Of a DNA stretch of 64,000 nucleotides, positions 43,094 through 52,067 are shown one piece after another (position 1 is the first letter of the stretch; each line of letters starts with the position of its first letter). The notes beneath the pieces are model-generated. The model was given only the letters and a program-made list of their open reading frames with translations. It was not told the origin of the DNA and did no database searches. The position numbers were made by a program, and so were the translations under genes. The stretch lies in NCBI RefSeq assembly GCF_040750395.1, contig NZ_JBFLVD010000008.1, positions 186,001-250,000 of the forward strand, read 5' to 3'. This stretch comes from Scandinavium sp002470465 (GTDB taxonomy: Bacteria; Pseudomonadota; Gammaproteobacteria; Enterobacterales; Enterobacteriaceae).

Positions 43094-44146
43094 ATGAATT
43101 ATCAGAACGACGATTTACGCATCAAAGAGATCAACGAGTTATTACCTCCTGTCGCGCTCCTTGAAAAATTCCCCGCCACTGAAAATGCCGCAAATACGGT
43201 TTCTCATGCCCGCAAAGCGATCCATCAGATCCTCAAAGGTCATGACGATCGCCTGCTGGTGGTGATTGGTCCTTGCTCAATTCACGATCCGCTCGCGGCG
43301 AAAGAGTATGCGAGCCGTCTGTTGACGCTCCGTGAAGCGCTGCAGGGTGAGCTGGAAATCGTTATGCGCGTCTATTTTGAAAAACCGCGGACCACGGTGG
43401 GCTGGAAAGGGCTGATCAACGATCCACACATGGATAACAGCTTCCAGATTAACGACGGCCTGCGTATCGCACGTAAGCTGCTGCTGGAAATCAACGACAG
43501 CGGCTTGCCGGCTGCGGGCGAATTCCTCGACATGATCACCCCGCAGTACATGGCGGATCTGATGAGCTGGGGCGCGATTGGTGCACGTACCACTGAATCT
43601 CAGGTTCACCGTGAGCTGGCCTCGGGCCTTTCCTGCCCGGTAGGTTTCAAAAATGGGACCGACGGCACGATCAAAGTGGCTATTGACGCCATCAACGCCG
43701 CAGGCGCGCCTCACTGCTTCCTGTCCGTCACCAAATGGGGACATTCCGCTATCGTTAACACCAGCGGCAATGGTGACTGCCATATCATCCTGCGCGGCGG
43801 CAAAGAGCCGAATTACAGTGCGCATCACGTGGCGATGGTGAAAGAAGGGCTGCATAAAGCGGGCCTGCCATCTCAGGTGATGATCGACTTCAGCCATGCC
43901 AACTCCAGCAAGCAGTTCAAAAAGCAGATGGACGTTGCAACCGATGTTTGTGGCCAGATTGCCAACGGCGAAAAAGCGATTGTCGGCGTGATGATTGAGA
44001 GCCACCTGGTGGAAGGTAACCAGAATCTGGAAAGCGGTGAACCGCTGACCTACGGCAAGAGCATTACCGATGCCTGCATCGGCTGGGACGACACCGAAGC
44101 CGTTCTGCGCCAGCTGGCGAATGCGGTTAAGGCGCGTCGCGGGTAA
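43094..44146 (+). CDS. aroG: Phe-sensitive DAHP synthase AroG
   Basis: 350 residues from MNYQNDDLRIKEINELLPP, the E. coli length; the frame is open 34 codons upstream, across the TyrR box, so that start is rejected. Type I DAHP synthase with VIGPCSIHDP, VGWKGLINDPHMD, IGARTTESQ and the C-terminal ESHLVEGNQ metal-binding Glu. It condenses PEP and erythrose 4-phosphate in the first step of the shikimate pathway. Confidence 0.98.
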   Translation: MNYQNDDLRIKEINELLPPVALLEKFPATENAANTVSHARKAIHQILKGHDDRLLVVIGPCSIHDPLAAKEYASRLLTLREALQGELEIVMRVYFEKPRTTVGWKGLINDPHMDNSFQINDGLRIARKLLLEINDSGLPAAGEFLDMITPQYMADLMSWGAIGARTTESQVHRELASGLSCPVGFKNGTDGTIKVAIDAINAAGAPHCFLSVTKWGHSAIVNTSGNGDCHIILRGGKEPNYSAHHVAMVKEGLHKAGLPSQVMIDFSHANSSKQFKKQMDVATDVCGQIANGEKAIVGVMIESHLVEGNQNLESGEPLTYGKSITDACIGWDDTEAVLRQLANAVKARRG

Positions 44147-44163
44147 TTTTTCATAATTTACTG

Positions 44164-44188
44164 AAACCGGCCCCGTGCCGGTTTTTTT
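44164..44188 (+). terminator. Terminator of aroG
   Basis: AAACCGGC-CCCGT-GCCGGTTTTTTT, 17 bases after the aroG stop. It isolates aroG from the accessory gene downstream. Confidence 0.92.
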
Positions 44189-44208
44189 GTATCTGTGGGC
44201 GGGGTGCG

Positions 44209-44237
44209 TTTATTCATTAAGGATACAGGCGTAGAAT
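44209..44237 (+). promoter_or_regulatory. Possible promoter of the Mrr-NACHT gene
   Basis: TTTATT (44209-44214), 17-bp spacer, TAGAAT (44232-44237), 22 bases before the first ATG. The -10 is good (5/6) and the -35 weak. It is the only reasonable pair between the aroG terminator and the gene. Confidence 0.4.
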
Positions 44238-44258
44238 CAATAAGTTAATTTAACCCTC

Positions 44259-47200
44259 ATGCTGAACGTGATGCCCATGCTTAAACCTAATTTATATAAA
44301 GGCCAGCCGCTCCCTCTGTCCCAATTGACTCCTGACGAGTTCGAGGATTTTGTTTACGTCGCCATGGGAGAGTTGGGCAGTAAAAAAGGTTTTACTCTTG
44401 AGGCGGGAAGACAAAAATCGACTGACGGTGGTTTTGATTGCACGGCAAGAAATACTAAAACGCAGGGGGTTATTTGCATTCAGTGCAAACGCTATGCGAC
44501 GGCGCTCGGCACGGACACGCTGGCCGATGAAGTGGTCAAAATTGCGCTAAACGGTGTTTTACAAGGAGATACTCCTGAGCAGCATCTTATCGTCACGACG
44601 GGCGAGGTCGCAAAAACGACCAGAGTGCTGCTGCGACAGACCGATTTTATCGGCCTGAAGAAAAAATGTCAGGAGGTGCTCGGCAAAGCGTATGCGGCGC
44701 AGCGAAAAGGTCTGGAAGCACTGAATTTAGATCCGGTAAATGTGGTCCATCACTATATCGACACGGCAAAAATCATCGTCTGGTCCGCGCTTGATTTTGA
44801 CAATGAGTTGACGCTGGTCTGGCCATCAATTACCCCAGTGCTGGATAAGTATTTTTCTGTTGATGTGGTAGTACGTGAATACCCACGTGCCAATTTTGAT
44901 ATCCACCGCTATCGTGCCGGTATTAGAAATACGCCATGTCGTTATACCGAGTTATTGTTAAGTCAAAGCCAGGCACCGGAGAATATTCTGGTGGAGAACT
45001 CCGCTTATCGCGATGACGCAAGCCTGAAGTTTTCTTACTCAGACTTTATTAACCCATCCTCAAATGCCTTTGCCGCACCGGGTAAGACGCTGATAGTTTG
45101 CCCCGGCGGAGGCGGTAAAACGGCGTTACAGCATTATATTCGCTTCCATTTGATCGAAGAGGGAAGTGACGTTGTGCCGGTACTTATCCCACTGAATACC
45201 TACAGTCGTGGTGGGTTGAATAAGATGATCGAGTCCAGCCTGGGCATTAGCTGGGGAAGCTGGCAGTCGCTGCCTTCGCGTTTCATCTTTTTATTTGATG
45301 GACTGGATGAATTACAGGAGTCGGAAGTTAACGCCTTCATCAATGAATTACAGGCTATTTCTGTGGATTACCCCTGCCTGATAACGGTAAGAGATACCGG
45401 GCTGCGGATACCCGTCTATATTGACGGCATCAGCGCTATCTTGCGTATTGAACCCTTAACCTATCGACAGATAGTCAATATTGCTCGCTTGAACCTCCCG
45501 GTAAAGATGCAAAGCACATTTAATGATGAACTCAGAACCCTCATCCAGCTGCCTCAGGCCGCTTTCTTACGTTCCCCTTTTGGGTTAACCAAAGCGCTCG
45601 AATTCTTTCAAAAACATTCCGCTTTGCCCAAGGCATTCGCGGGGATGTTAAGCACCATTGTCGGGGATAAAATTACCCGGAGCCGGAGCAGAGTGACATC
45701 TGCCGATACTCTCCTGAATAAGTTGGATGATTTCACCATTGTGCGGGCGATGTCAGCGATCGTCTACGAGATACGGGTTGGGTTTGGCGCTTACGCGCTT
45801 GCGCAGGATAAACTGAATGAACTTGCGCAAAGGGTTAATCAAGCGCTAAGTGGTGAGAAGCTTCTCTTTTCATTTCAATCCATTGGTGTATTTAGCGACT
45901 TTATCACTAAGTTTGAACTGCTTAAAAAAGAAAAAGAGAGCTTTATCTTCACTGAGCACAACATTTTGCTGGATTATCTCCTGGCGATGGGGCTAACGAA
46001 AAGCTGGCGTGAAGTGGACAGCCATACCTTCAAAAGCATAGGTCGGGATGCGTGTTTTTTTGTGGGTGAGCAACTTTCCCCCGCTGACGTTCCGGAATTT
46101 CTGAACACCATACTGAAACAGGACGCAATCTGTGGTGCGGAGATTGCGAAAGCCCGTGGCGGGGACGGGATTGCAACGGCGGAAGACTGGTTGCTCGAAC
46201 AAGAGCAAAGCGTGGAGATTCTGACGCGGAGCGCGGCAATTGTGGCTCTGGGCGTGTTGGGCACAGGCAGGGCTTACGCGCGCCTGCGGTCGAGTGAAGG
46301 GTTGTGCGATCACCATCATGGCGGACAGCGGCTGGCGGCACTGGCGTGCTCCGGTGATGTCGCTTTGCTTCAGCATTCATACAACGACTCTTCCGCCATG
46401 TTGCAGGCGGTGACAAAAATATCTGGAGGCGAATATCAGAATTGGTGGCGTGGACCAGCTGCCGTTATTACTGATATTGCCAGGGAGAGGCTGGCAACGT
46501 GGAAAAAGGACGCACAAGTATTTACCTGCCTTGCATCGGACACCTTAGGGATTTATGGCGATGAATCCGACATACCTATACTCGAAGAGGTTGTCGCCGC
46601 AACGGAGTCTCTGAAAGATATGAGCTCCGCGCTGTATGCAATCCAAAAAATCGACCCCGTCAGGTTGAAGGGGGCGTTATATCAGGCGCTGAAACAGCAG
46701 AAAAAATATCAGTTCTATATCAAAAAGGCCCTGTTTGAAATGGGGGAAGAGGTTGATTTTGAAGACGAGCTAAATGACCTCATTGGCTTAGTGAATGATG
46801 ACAGAGTCTTTGACCGTTTAAATTATAGCTATCTCGAAAGCACGGTAAACCTTTTGAAACTGTGGCCGGGCATGCTCGTTCATGAGCAGCGTCTGCTCGA
46901 TGCATGGGAACAGGGCAAGCAGCCTGCTGATTTTATAATCTATAGCTATCTGTGGAGCATTGCCAGCGCCCATCAATTTGCCTTATTCGCTGAAGCAGCC
47001 CTTGATATTGTTAAACATGACGACATGGATGCGATGATGTATGCCCTTTCTTTTTTCCGGTCATCACCGCTCGACAAGCTTAATCTCTATTTTGCTGAAT
47101 TCGCGGCCTGCTATGAACGAAATATTGTTCCGGGACATAATTTATCTGGCGTTGAGGCCGAACTAATTCGTCTGATTGAGAAATGTGACGATCGCGAATT

Positions 47201-47852
47201 GATGTTCGAGTGGCTCAACCGTTTCCTTGCGACGTCTTTTCCAGCTGAAAATCAAACTAAGTTGAGTGAAGACATTTTTAGCTATGCTATGTCATTAGGC
47301 ATGATGATTGAGATGATTTCTCGTTATGCGAGCTCTCTGGATGAAGGGATTATCAATAAAATAATCTTGCTGAATTGCCAAACATTTACCGAAATCGACA
47401 CTCATCAACGCAAGATGGTGGATGCGCTTTCAGATGACCGGGCAACGGCACTGCTGGAGCGGGCTATTGCCAGTCAGTCAGAGCAAATCATCAATAATTT
47501 TCTGGCGAAATTGCTGGACGCAAAAGCGCATTTGTTGACCAAAGATTTAACCATAGGTCTTATCCCCTCGCTGATCAGCCATCAAACATGGCATGACACC
47601 CTGTTATCGCTGCTGGCGTTGAAATGGGATGACGACGTGGCCGAGGCATTTCTTCATAACATTGTCACTGCACACTGGCATCCAACAGTGGCGCAACTCT
47701 TTGAAAGCAGAGCCGGAGAATACGCTCAACTGCTGCGTCCTGACCAACTGAATAATTATCTTGATGCAGGGGATAAGATTGCCAATCCGTGTATACAGCG
47801 GGTTTTCAGGCTGTGGATTGAACTCGCCAGAAATGAAAGGCCCTCTCCGTAG
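44259..47852 (+). CDS. Mrr-like nuclease / NACHT NTPase fusion, putative single-gene antiphage protein
   Basis: 1197 residues, a large cytoplasmic multidomain protein with no signal peptide. Residues about 20-130 form an Mrr-type PD-(D/E)XK nuclease: E29 in the first helix, D60 in STDGGFDCTARN and Q75-x-K77 in CIQCKRY. Residues about 270-480 form a P-loop NTPase of the NACHT/STAND class: Walker A CPGGGGKTAL (K287, T288) and Walker B FIFLFDGLDEL (D347 with the NACHT-typical D350-E351). A winged-helix-like FTEHNILLDYLLAMG (near residue 564) follows, then an all-helical region to 1197 that looks like degenerate HEAT/TPR-type repeats. This nuclease-STAND-repeat order is that of bacterial Avs and bNACHT antiphage sensors. 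AT content is visibly higher than in neighbours, and it sits between genes that are adjacent in E. coli, so transfer is likely. Starts at 44271 or 44277 are also possible. Target and subfamily are unknown. Confidence 0.85.
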   Translation: MLNVMPMLKPNLYKGQPLPLSQLTPDEFEDFVYVAMGELGSKKGFTLEAGRQKSTDGGFDCTARNTKTQGVICIQCKRYATALGTDTLADEVVKIALNGVLQGDTPEQHLIVTTGEVAKTTRVLLRQTDFIGLKKKCQEVLGKAYAAQRKGLEALNLDPVNVVHHYIDTAKIIVWSALDFDNELTLVWPSITPVLDKYFSVDVVVREYPRANFDIHRYRAGIRNTPCRYTELLLSQSQAPENILVENSAYRDDASLKFSYSDFINPSSNAFAAPGKTLIVCPGGGGKTALQHYIRFHLIEEGSDVVPVLIPLNTYSRGGLNKMIESSLGISWGSWQSLPSRFIFLFDGLDELQESEVNAFINELQAISVDYPCLITVRDTGLRIPVYIDGISAILRIEPLTYRQIVNIARLNLPVKMQSTFNDELRTLIQLPQAAFLRSPFGLTKALEFFQKHSALPKAFAGMLSTIVGDKITRSRSRVTSADTLLNKLDDFTIVRAMSAIVYEIRVGFGAYALAQDKLNELAQRVNQALSGEKLLFSFQSIGVFSDFITKFELLKKEKESFIFTEHNILLDYLLAMGLTKSWREVDSHTFKSIGRDACFFVGEQLSPADVPEFLNTILKQDAICGAEIAKARGGDGIATAEDWLLEQEQSVEILTRSAAIVALGVLGTGRAYARLRSSEGLCDHHHGGQRLAALACSGDVALLQHSYNDSSAMLQAVTKISGGEYQNWWRGPAAVITDIARERLATWKKDAQVFTCLASDTLGIYGDESDIPILEEVVAATESLKDMSSALYAIQKIDPVRLKGALYQALKQQKKYQFYIKKALFEMGEEVDFEDELNDLIGLVNDDRVFDRLNYSYLESTVNLLKLWPGMLVHEQRLLDAWEQGKQPADFIIYSYLWSIASAHQFALFAEAALDIVKHDDMDAMMYALSFFRSSPLDKLNLYFAEFAACYERNIVPGHNLSGVEAELIRLIEKCDDRELMFEWLNRFLATSFPAENQTKLSEDIFSYAMSLGMMIEMISRYASSLDEGIINKIILLNCQTFTEIDTHQRKMVDALSDDRATALLERAIASQSEQIINNFLAKLLDAKAHLLTKDLTIGLIPSLISHQTWHDTLLSLLALKWDDDVAEAFLHNIVTAHWHPTVAQLFESRAGEYAQLLRPDQLNNYLDAGDKIANPCIQRVFRLWIELARNERPSP

Positions 47853-47857
47853 AGAGG
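47838..47857 (-). terminator. gpmA terminator hairpin overlapping the end of the Mrr-NACHT gene
   Basis: GCCCTCTC-CGTA-GAGAGGGC is a hairpin 10 bases past the gpmA stop, followed on the minus strand by a T-rich CTTTCATTTC. The last codons and the TAG stop of the gene at 44259-47852 lie inside this hairpin. Confidence 0.75.
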
Positions 47858-47866
47858 GCGGTTTTC

Positions 47867-48619
47867 TTACTTCGCTTTACCCTGGTTCGCGACCGCAGCG
47901 GCTTTCGCGGCGATCTCATCCGCGTTGCCCAGATAGTAGTGCTTGATTGGCTTGAAGTTTTCGTCGAACTCATACACCAGCGGCACGCCGGTCGGGATGT
48001 TCAGCTCAAGAATCTCATCTTCACCCATGTTGTCCAGGAATTTGACCAGGGCACGCAGGGAGTTACCGTGCGCGGCGATAATCACGCGCTCGCCGCTTTT
48101 AATGCGCGGCAGAATGGTTTCGTTCCAGTATGGCACTACGCGATCGATGGTCAGCGCCAGGCTTTCGGTGACCGGCAGCTCTTTATCGGTCAGCTTCGCG
48201 TAGCGCGGATCGTGGCCCGGGTAACGTTCATCGTCTTTAGTCAGCTCAGGTGGCGTCACGGCAAAACCACGACGCCACTGCTTAACCTGCTCGTCGCCGT
48301 ACTTTTCAGCAGTTTCTGCTTTGTTGAGACCCTGCAGCGCACCGTAGTGGCGCTCGTTCAGCTTCCAGGACTTCTCAACCGGCAGCCAGGCCTGATCCAG
48401 TTCATCCAGCACGTTCCACAAGGTGTGAATGGCGCGTTTCAGCACAGAGGTATAAGCAAAATCAAAGCTGAAGCCTTCATCCTTCAGCAGTTTCCCTGCC
48501 GCTTTCGCTTCGCCAACGCCTTTTTCAGACAGATCAACATCATACCAACCGGTGAAGCGGTTTTCATTATTCCACTGGCTCTCGCCGTGGCGAACAAGCA
48601 CAAGCTTAGTAACAGCCAT
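47867..48619 (-). CDS. gpmA: 2,3-bisphosphoglycerate-dependent phosphoglycerate mutase
   Basis: 250 residues. Phospho-His H11 in VLVRHGESQWN, then RFTGW, ERHYGALQG and the second catalytic His in IIAAHGNSLRA. It interconverts 3- and 2-phosphoglycerate in glycolysis. A Fur-like site lies upstream (48644-48662), in keeping with iron control in E. coli. Confidence 0.98.
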   Translation of the reverse strand: MAVTKLVLVRHGESQWNNENRFTGWYDVDLSEKGVGEAKAAGKLLKDEGFSFDFAYTSVLKRAIHTLWNVLDELDQAWLPVEKSWKLNERHYGALQGLNKAETAEKYGDEQVKQWRRGFAVTPPELTKDDERYPGHDPRYAKLTDKELPVTESLALTIDRVVPYWNETILPRIKSGERVIIAAHGNSLRALVKFLDNMGEDEILELNIPTGVPLVYEFDENFKPIKHYYLGNADEIAAKAAAVANQGKAK

Positions 48620-48643
48620 ACTGTGACTCCTGAACTAGATTGA

Positions 48644-48662
48644 ATGATAACAATTCTCATTA
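48644..48662 (-). promoter_or_regulatory. Fur-like site upstream of gpmA
   Basis: AATGATAACAATTCTCATT resembles the 19-bp Fur box (GATAATGATAATCATTATC) in its repeated ATGATAA/TCATT elements, and E. coli gpmA is known to be iron-regulated. The match is imperfect. Confidence 0.55.
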
Positions 48663-48823
48663 TATTGCCGCCTCGTTACGGTCGGCAACGCTTATCCTTA
48701 ACCATAGCGAAAATAGCGGCGCAGTGTAAGCAGCATGTGAACCGGCCGTTATGTTTTTGCAGGTAAGTGGCGCGACTTTCAGCAATCTGGCGAAAAAAAG
48801 CCCTCAGTGAAGAGGGCTGGAGA

Positions 48824-49864
48824 TTACAACGAGGTGAACTGGTATTCGGTGACGCTGATGTACTCTTCACCGGGCCGCAGTACGCAGTCCGGCTGAGTCC
48901 ATTCCGGATGGTTCGGGCTGTCGGGCAGATATTCGCTTTCCAGCGCCAGGCCTTGCCAGTCGGCATAAGGTTCGGTTTCTCGCGATGGCGTGCCGCCCAG
49001 ATAGTTGCCGGAATAGAACTGTAGAGCCGGAGCCGTGGTGTACACCTGCAACTGAAGCTTCTCGTCGGATGACCACATCGCCGCAGCTACCCGGGAAGGA
49101 TCTCCCTGAGCCGAAAGCAGGAAGCCGTGATCGTAACCCTTCACTTTGCGCTGATCGTCATCGCTCAGAAACTCGCGGGCGATCGTCTTCGGCTGACGGA
49201 AATCAAAACTGGTATTGTCAACGGCTTTCAGGCCTGAACGCGGGATACCCATCTCATCCACGGGCAGATACGCTTCTGCTGCAATCTGCAGCTTGTGTTG
49301 ACGAACATCGCTCTGCCCGCCGTCGAGATTGAAATAGACGTGGTTAGTCATATTTACCGGGCAGGCTTTATCGACGGTCGCCCGATATTCAATGGCGATG
49401 CGGTTATCATCCGTCAGACGGTAGTGAGCGGTGGCGCTGAGATTTCCCGGGAAGCCCTGATCGCCATCGGCAGATTCCAGCCCGAAGAGCACCGAATTGT
49501 CATTCTGATTCACGACCTGCCAGCGACGTTTATCAAAGCCCTCTGGCCCGCCGTGGAGCTGATTAGGGCCCTGGCTCGGCTTGAGCGTATATGTCACACC
49601 CTCAAGCGTAAAGCGGCTGTCGGCGATCCGGTTTGCGTAACGCCCTACGGATGCGCCGAGAAATGCCGCCTGTTGCGGATAGTATTCCGGGCTGGCGCAG
49701 CCGAGGAGTGCCTCGCGCACGCTGCCGTCTTTCATTGGAATACGGGCAGACAGCAGCGTTGCGCCCCAGTCCATCAGCGTCACTACCATCCCTGCGCCGT
49801 TGCGCAGGGTCAGCAGACGGAACGGCAGGCCGTCGGGGGCAAGAGTTGGCGTTTCAGTCAGCAC
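48824..49864 (-). CDS. galM: Galactose-1-epimerase (mutarotase)
   Basis: 346 residues, same as E. coli. Aldose-1-epimerase fold with NQLHGGPEGFDKRRW (catalytic His) and NMTNHVYFNLDGG, and the catalytic Glu near the C-terminus (ETEPYADWQGLALESEY). Converts beta- to alpha-D-galactose for GalK. Last gene of galETKM, overlapping the galK end by seven bases. Confidence 0.97.
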   Translation of the reverse strand: MLTETPTLAPDGLPFRLLTLRNGAGMVVTLMDWGATLLSARIPMKDGSVREALLGCASPEYYPQQAAFLGASVGRYANRIADSRFTLEGVTYTLKPSQGPNQLHGGPEGFDKRRWQVVNQNDNSVLFGLESADGDQGFPGNLSATAHYRLTDDNRIAIEYRATVDKACPVNMTNHVYFNLDGGQSDVRQHKLQIAAEAYLPVDEMGIPRSGLKAVDNTSFDFRQPKTIAREFLSDDDQRKVKGYDHGFLLSAQGDPSRVAAAMWSSDEKLQLQVYTTAPALQFYSGNYLGGTPSRETEPYADWQGLALESEYLPDSPNHPEWTQPDCVLRPGEEYISVTEYQFTSL

Positions 49865-51006
49865 TGGCCCGCTCCTTGAGATGCTTTACAGACGTAGAAG
49901 GTTTCTTTAATGCCGGTTTTCGCCTGATACTGCGCGGCAACGGCTTCTTTCACCGTTGGCACCAGCTCTTCCGGTACCAGAGCCACGATACAGCCGCCGA
50001 AGCCGCCGCCGGTCATGCGCACACCGCCTTTGTCACCGATAGTCGCTTTCACAATCTCAACCAGCGTATCGATTTGCGGTACGGTGATTTCGAAATCATC
50101 ACGCATGGAAGCGTGAGATTCTGCCATCAGCTCACCCATGCGTTTCAGGTCGCCTTTTTCCAGCGCGGAAGCGGCCTCTACGGTACGGGCATTTTCAGTC
50201 AGCACATGGCGCACGCGTTTGGCTACAACCGGGTCAAGTTCATGGGCTACAGCATTGAATTTTTCCAGTGATACGTCGCGCAGGGCTGGCTGCTGGAAGA
50301 AACGCGCGCCTGTTTCACACTGTTCGCGGCGAGTGTTGTACTCGCTGCCGACCAGCGTGCGCTTAAAGTTGCTGTTAATGATGATCACCGCCGCGCCTTT
50401 CGGCATGGAAACGGCTTTGGTGCCGAGCGAGCGGCAGTCCAGCAGCAGCGCATGATCTTTCTTACCCAGCGCGGAAATCAGCTGATCCATAATGCCGCAG
50501 TTACAGCCGACAAACTGGTTCTCCGCCTCCTGACCGTTCAGCGCAATCTGCGCGCCGTCGAGAGGCAGGTGATAAAGCTGCTGGAACACGGTACCCACCG
50601 CAACTTCCAGCGAGGCCGAGGAGCTCAGGCCTGCGCCCTGCGGTACGTCGCCGCTGATGACCATATCCACGCCGCCAAAATTGCGGTCGCGTTTTTGCAG
50701 ATGTTTTACCACGCCGCGCACATAGTTAGACCACTGCTGGGTATCGTGGCTGACGATAGGGGCATCCAGTGAGAATTCATCCGTCTGATTTTCATAATCG
50801 GCGGCAATGACGCGTACCGTGCGATCGTTACGCGGTGAACAACTGATAACCGTCTGGTAATCAATGGCGCAGGGCAGCACAAAACCGTCGTTATAGTCGG
50901 TGTGCTCGCCAATCAGGTTGACGCGGCCCGGTGCCTGAATAACGTGGGTGGCAGGGTAGCCAAATTTTTCAGCAAACAGGGACAGGGTTTTCTCTTTCAG
51001 ACTCAT
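49858..51006 (-). CDS. galK: Galactokinase
   Basis: 382 residues, GHMP kinase. Substrate signature GRVNLIGEHTDYNDGFVLP near residue 28, ATP motif GDVPQGAGLSSSASLEVA and C-terminal GVRMTGGGFGGC. Phosphorylates galactose at C1. Six bases after galT (galT stop at 51012). Confidence 0.98.
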   Translation of the reverse strand: MSLKEKTLSLFAEKFGYPATHVIQAPGRVNLIGEHTDYNDGFVLPCAIDYQTVISCSPRNDRTVRVIAADYENQTDEFSLDAPIVSHDTQQWSNYVRGVVKHLQKRDRNFGGVDMVISGDVPQGAGLSSSASLEVAVGTVFQQLYHLPLDGAQIALNGQEAENQFVGCNCGIMDQLISALGKKDHALLLDCRSLGTKAVSMPKGAAVIIINSNFKRTLVGSEYNTRREQCETGARFFQQPALRDVSLEKFNAVAHELDPVVAKRVRHVLTENARTVEAASALEKGDLKRMGELMAESHASMRDDFEITVPQIDTLVEIVKATIGDKGGVRMTGGGFGGCIVALVPEELVPTVKEAVAAQYQAKTGIKETFYVCKASQGAGQC

Positions 51007-51011
51007 TATTT

Positions 51012-52058
51012 TTAGACTCCTGATTCGCGATAGTGGACATCACTGACGGCGCGCAGGCGTTCGGCGGCCTGTTCGGCCGTCAAATCGCGCTGGGTTTCAG
51101 CCAGCATTTCGTAACCGACCATAAATTTGCGCACGGTGGCCGAGCGTAGCAGCGGCGGATAGAAATGGGCGTGCAGCTGCCAGTGCGTATTTTCTTCGCC
51201 ATTAAACGGCGCGCCGTGCCAGCCCATGGAGTAGGGGAAGGAGCACTGGAACAGGTTGTCGTAGCGGCTGGTCAGTTTTTTCAGCGCCAGCGCCAGATCG
51301 GAACGCTGGGCGTCGGTTAAATCGGTGAGGCGAAGAACGTGGACTTTCGGCAGCAGCAGCGTTTCGAAAGGCCATGCGGCCCAGTAAGGCACGACGGCCA
51401 GCCAGTGCTCGGTTTCCACCACGGTCCGGCTGCCGTCAGCCAGCTCGCGCTGCGCGTAATCCACCAGCATCGGTGAGCCCTGCTCAGCGTAATAGGCTTT
51501 TTGCAGGCGATCTTCCCGCTCGACTTCGTTTGGCAGGAAGCTGTTCGCCCAGACCTGGCCGTGCGGGTGCGGGTTGGAGCAGCCCATTGCCGCGCCTTTA
51601 TTCTCAAATACCTGCACCCATGGGTATAGTTTGCCCAACTCTGCGGTCTGCTGTTGCCAGGTTTGCACAACGTCTTCCAGAGCCTGAAGGTTCAGTTCCG
51701 GCAGCGTTTTGCTGTGATCCGGCGAGAAGCAGATAACCCGGCTGGTACCGCGCGCGCTTTCGCAACGCAGCAGAGGATCGTCACTCTGCGGTGCGTCCGG
51801 CGTGTCGGTCATCAGCGCAGCAAAGTCGTTGGTGAAGACAAACGTGCCGGTGTACTGCGGATTTTTATCTCCGGTGACGCGGGTATTACCCGGACACAGG
51901 AAGCAGTCCGGATCGTGTACCGGCAGCGTCTGCTGGGCGGGCGTTTCCTGCGCCCCCTGCCAGGGGCGCTTGGCGCGATGCGGTGACACCAGAATCCACT
52001 GCCCGGTGAGCGGATTAAAGCGGCGGTGTGGGTGATCGACAGGGTTAAAATGTGTCAT
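51012..52058 (-). CDS. galT: Galactose-1-phosphate uridylyltransferase
   Basis: 348 residues, HIT superfamily. Zinc-binding Cys pair (CFLCPGN) and catalytic SNPHPHGQVW with the nucleophilic His (near residue 166). Exchanges UMP between UDP-glucose and galactose-1-phosphate. Nine bases after galE. Confidence 0.98.
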   Translation of the reverse strand: MTHFNPVDHPHRRFNPLTGQWILVSPHRAKRPWQGAQETPAQQTLPVHDPDCFLCPGNTRVTGDKNPQYTGTFVFTNDFAALMTDTPDAPQSDDPLLRCESARGTSRVICFSPDHSKTLPELNLQALEDVVQTWQQQTAELGKLYPWVQVFENKGAAMGCSNPHPHGQVWANSFLPNEVEREDRLQKAYYAEQGSPMLVDYAQRELADGSRTVVETEHWLAVVPYWAAWPFETLLLPKVHVLRLTDLTDAQRSDLALALKKLTSRYDNLFQCSFPYSMGWHGAPFNGEENTHWQLHAHFYPPLLRSATVRKFMVGYEMLAETQRDLTAEQAAERLRAVSDVHYRESGV

Positions 52059-52067
52059 GACAAATCC

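Noticed and set aside
44259..44277. Calling the Mrr-NACHT gene a classical Mrr restriction enzyme
   Set aside because: The Mrr-like domain is only about a tenth of the protein; the NACHT NTPase and long C-terminus place it with STAND immune proteins.
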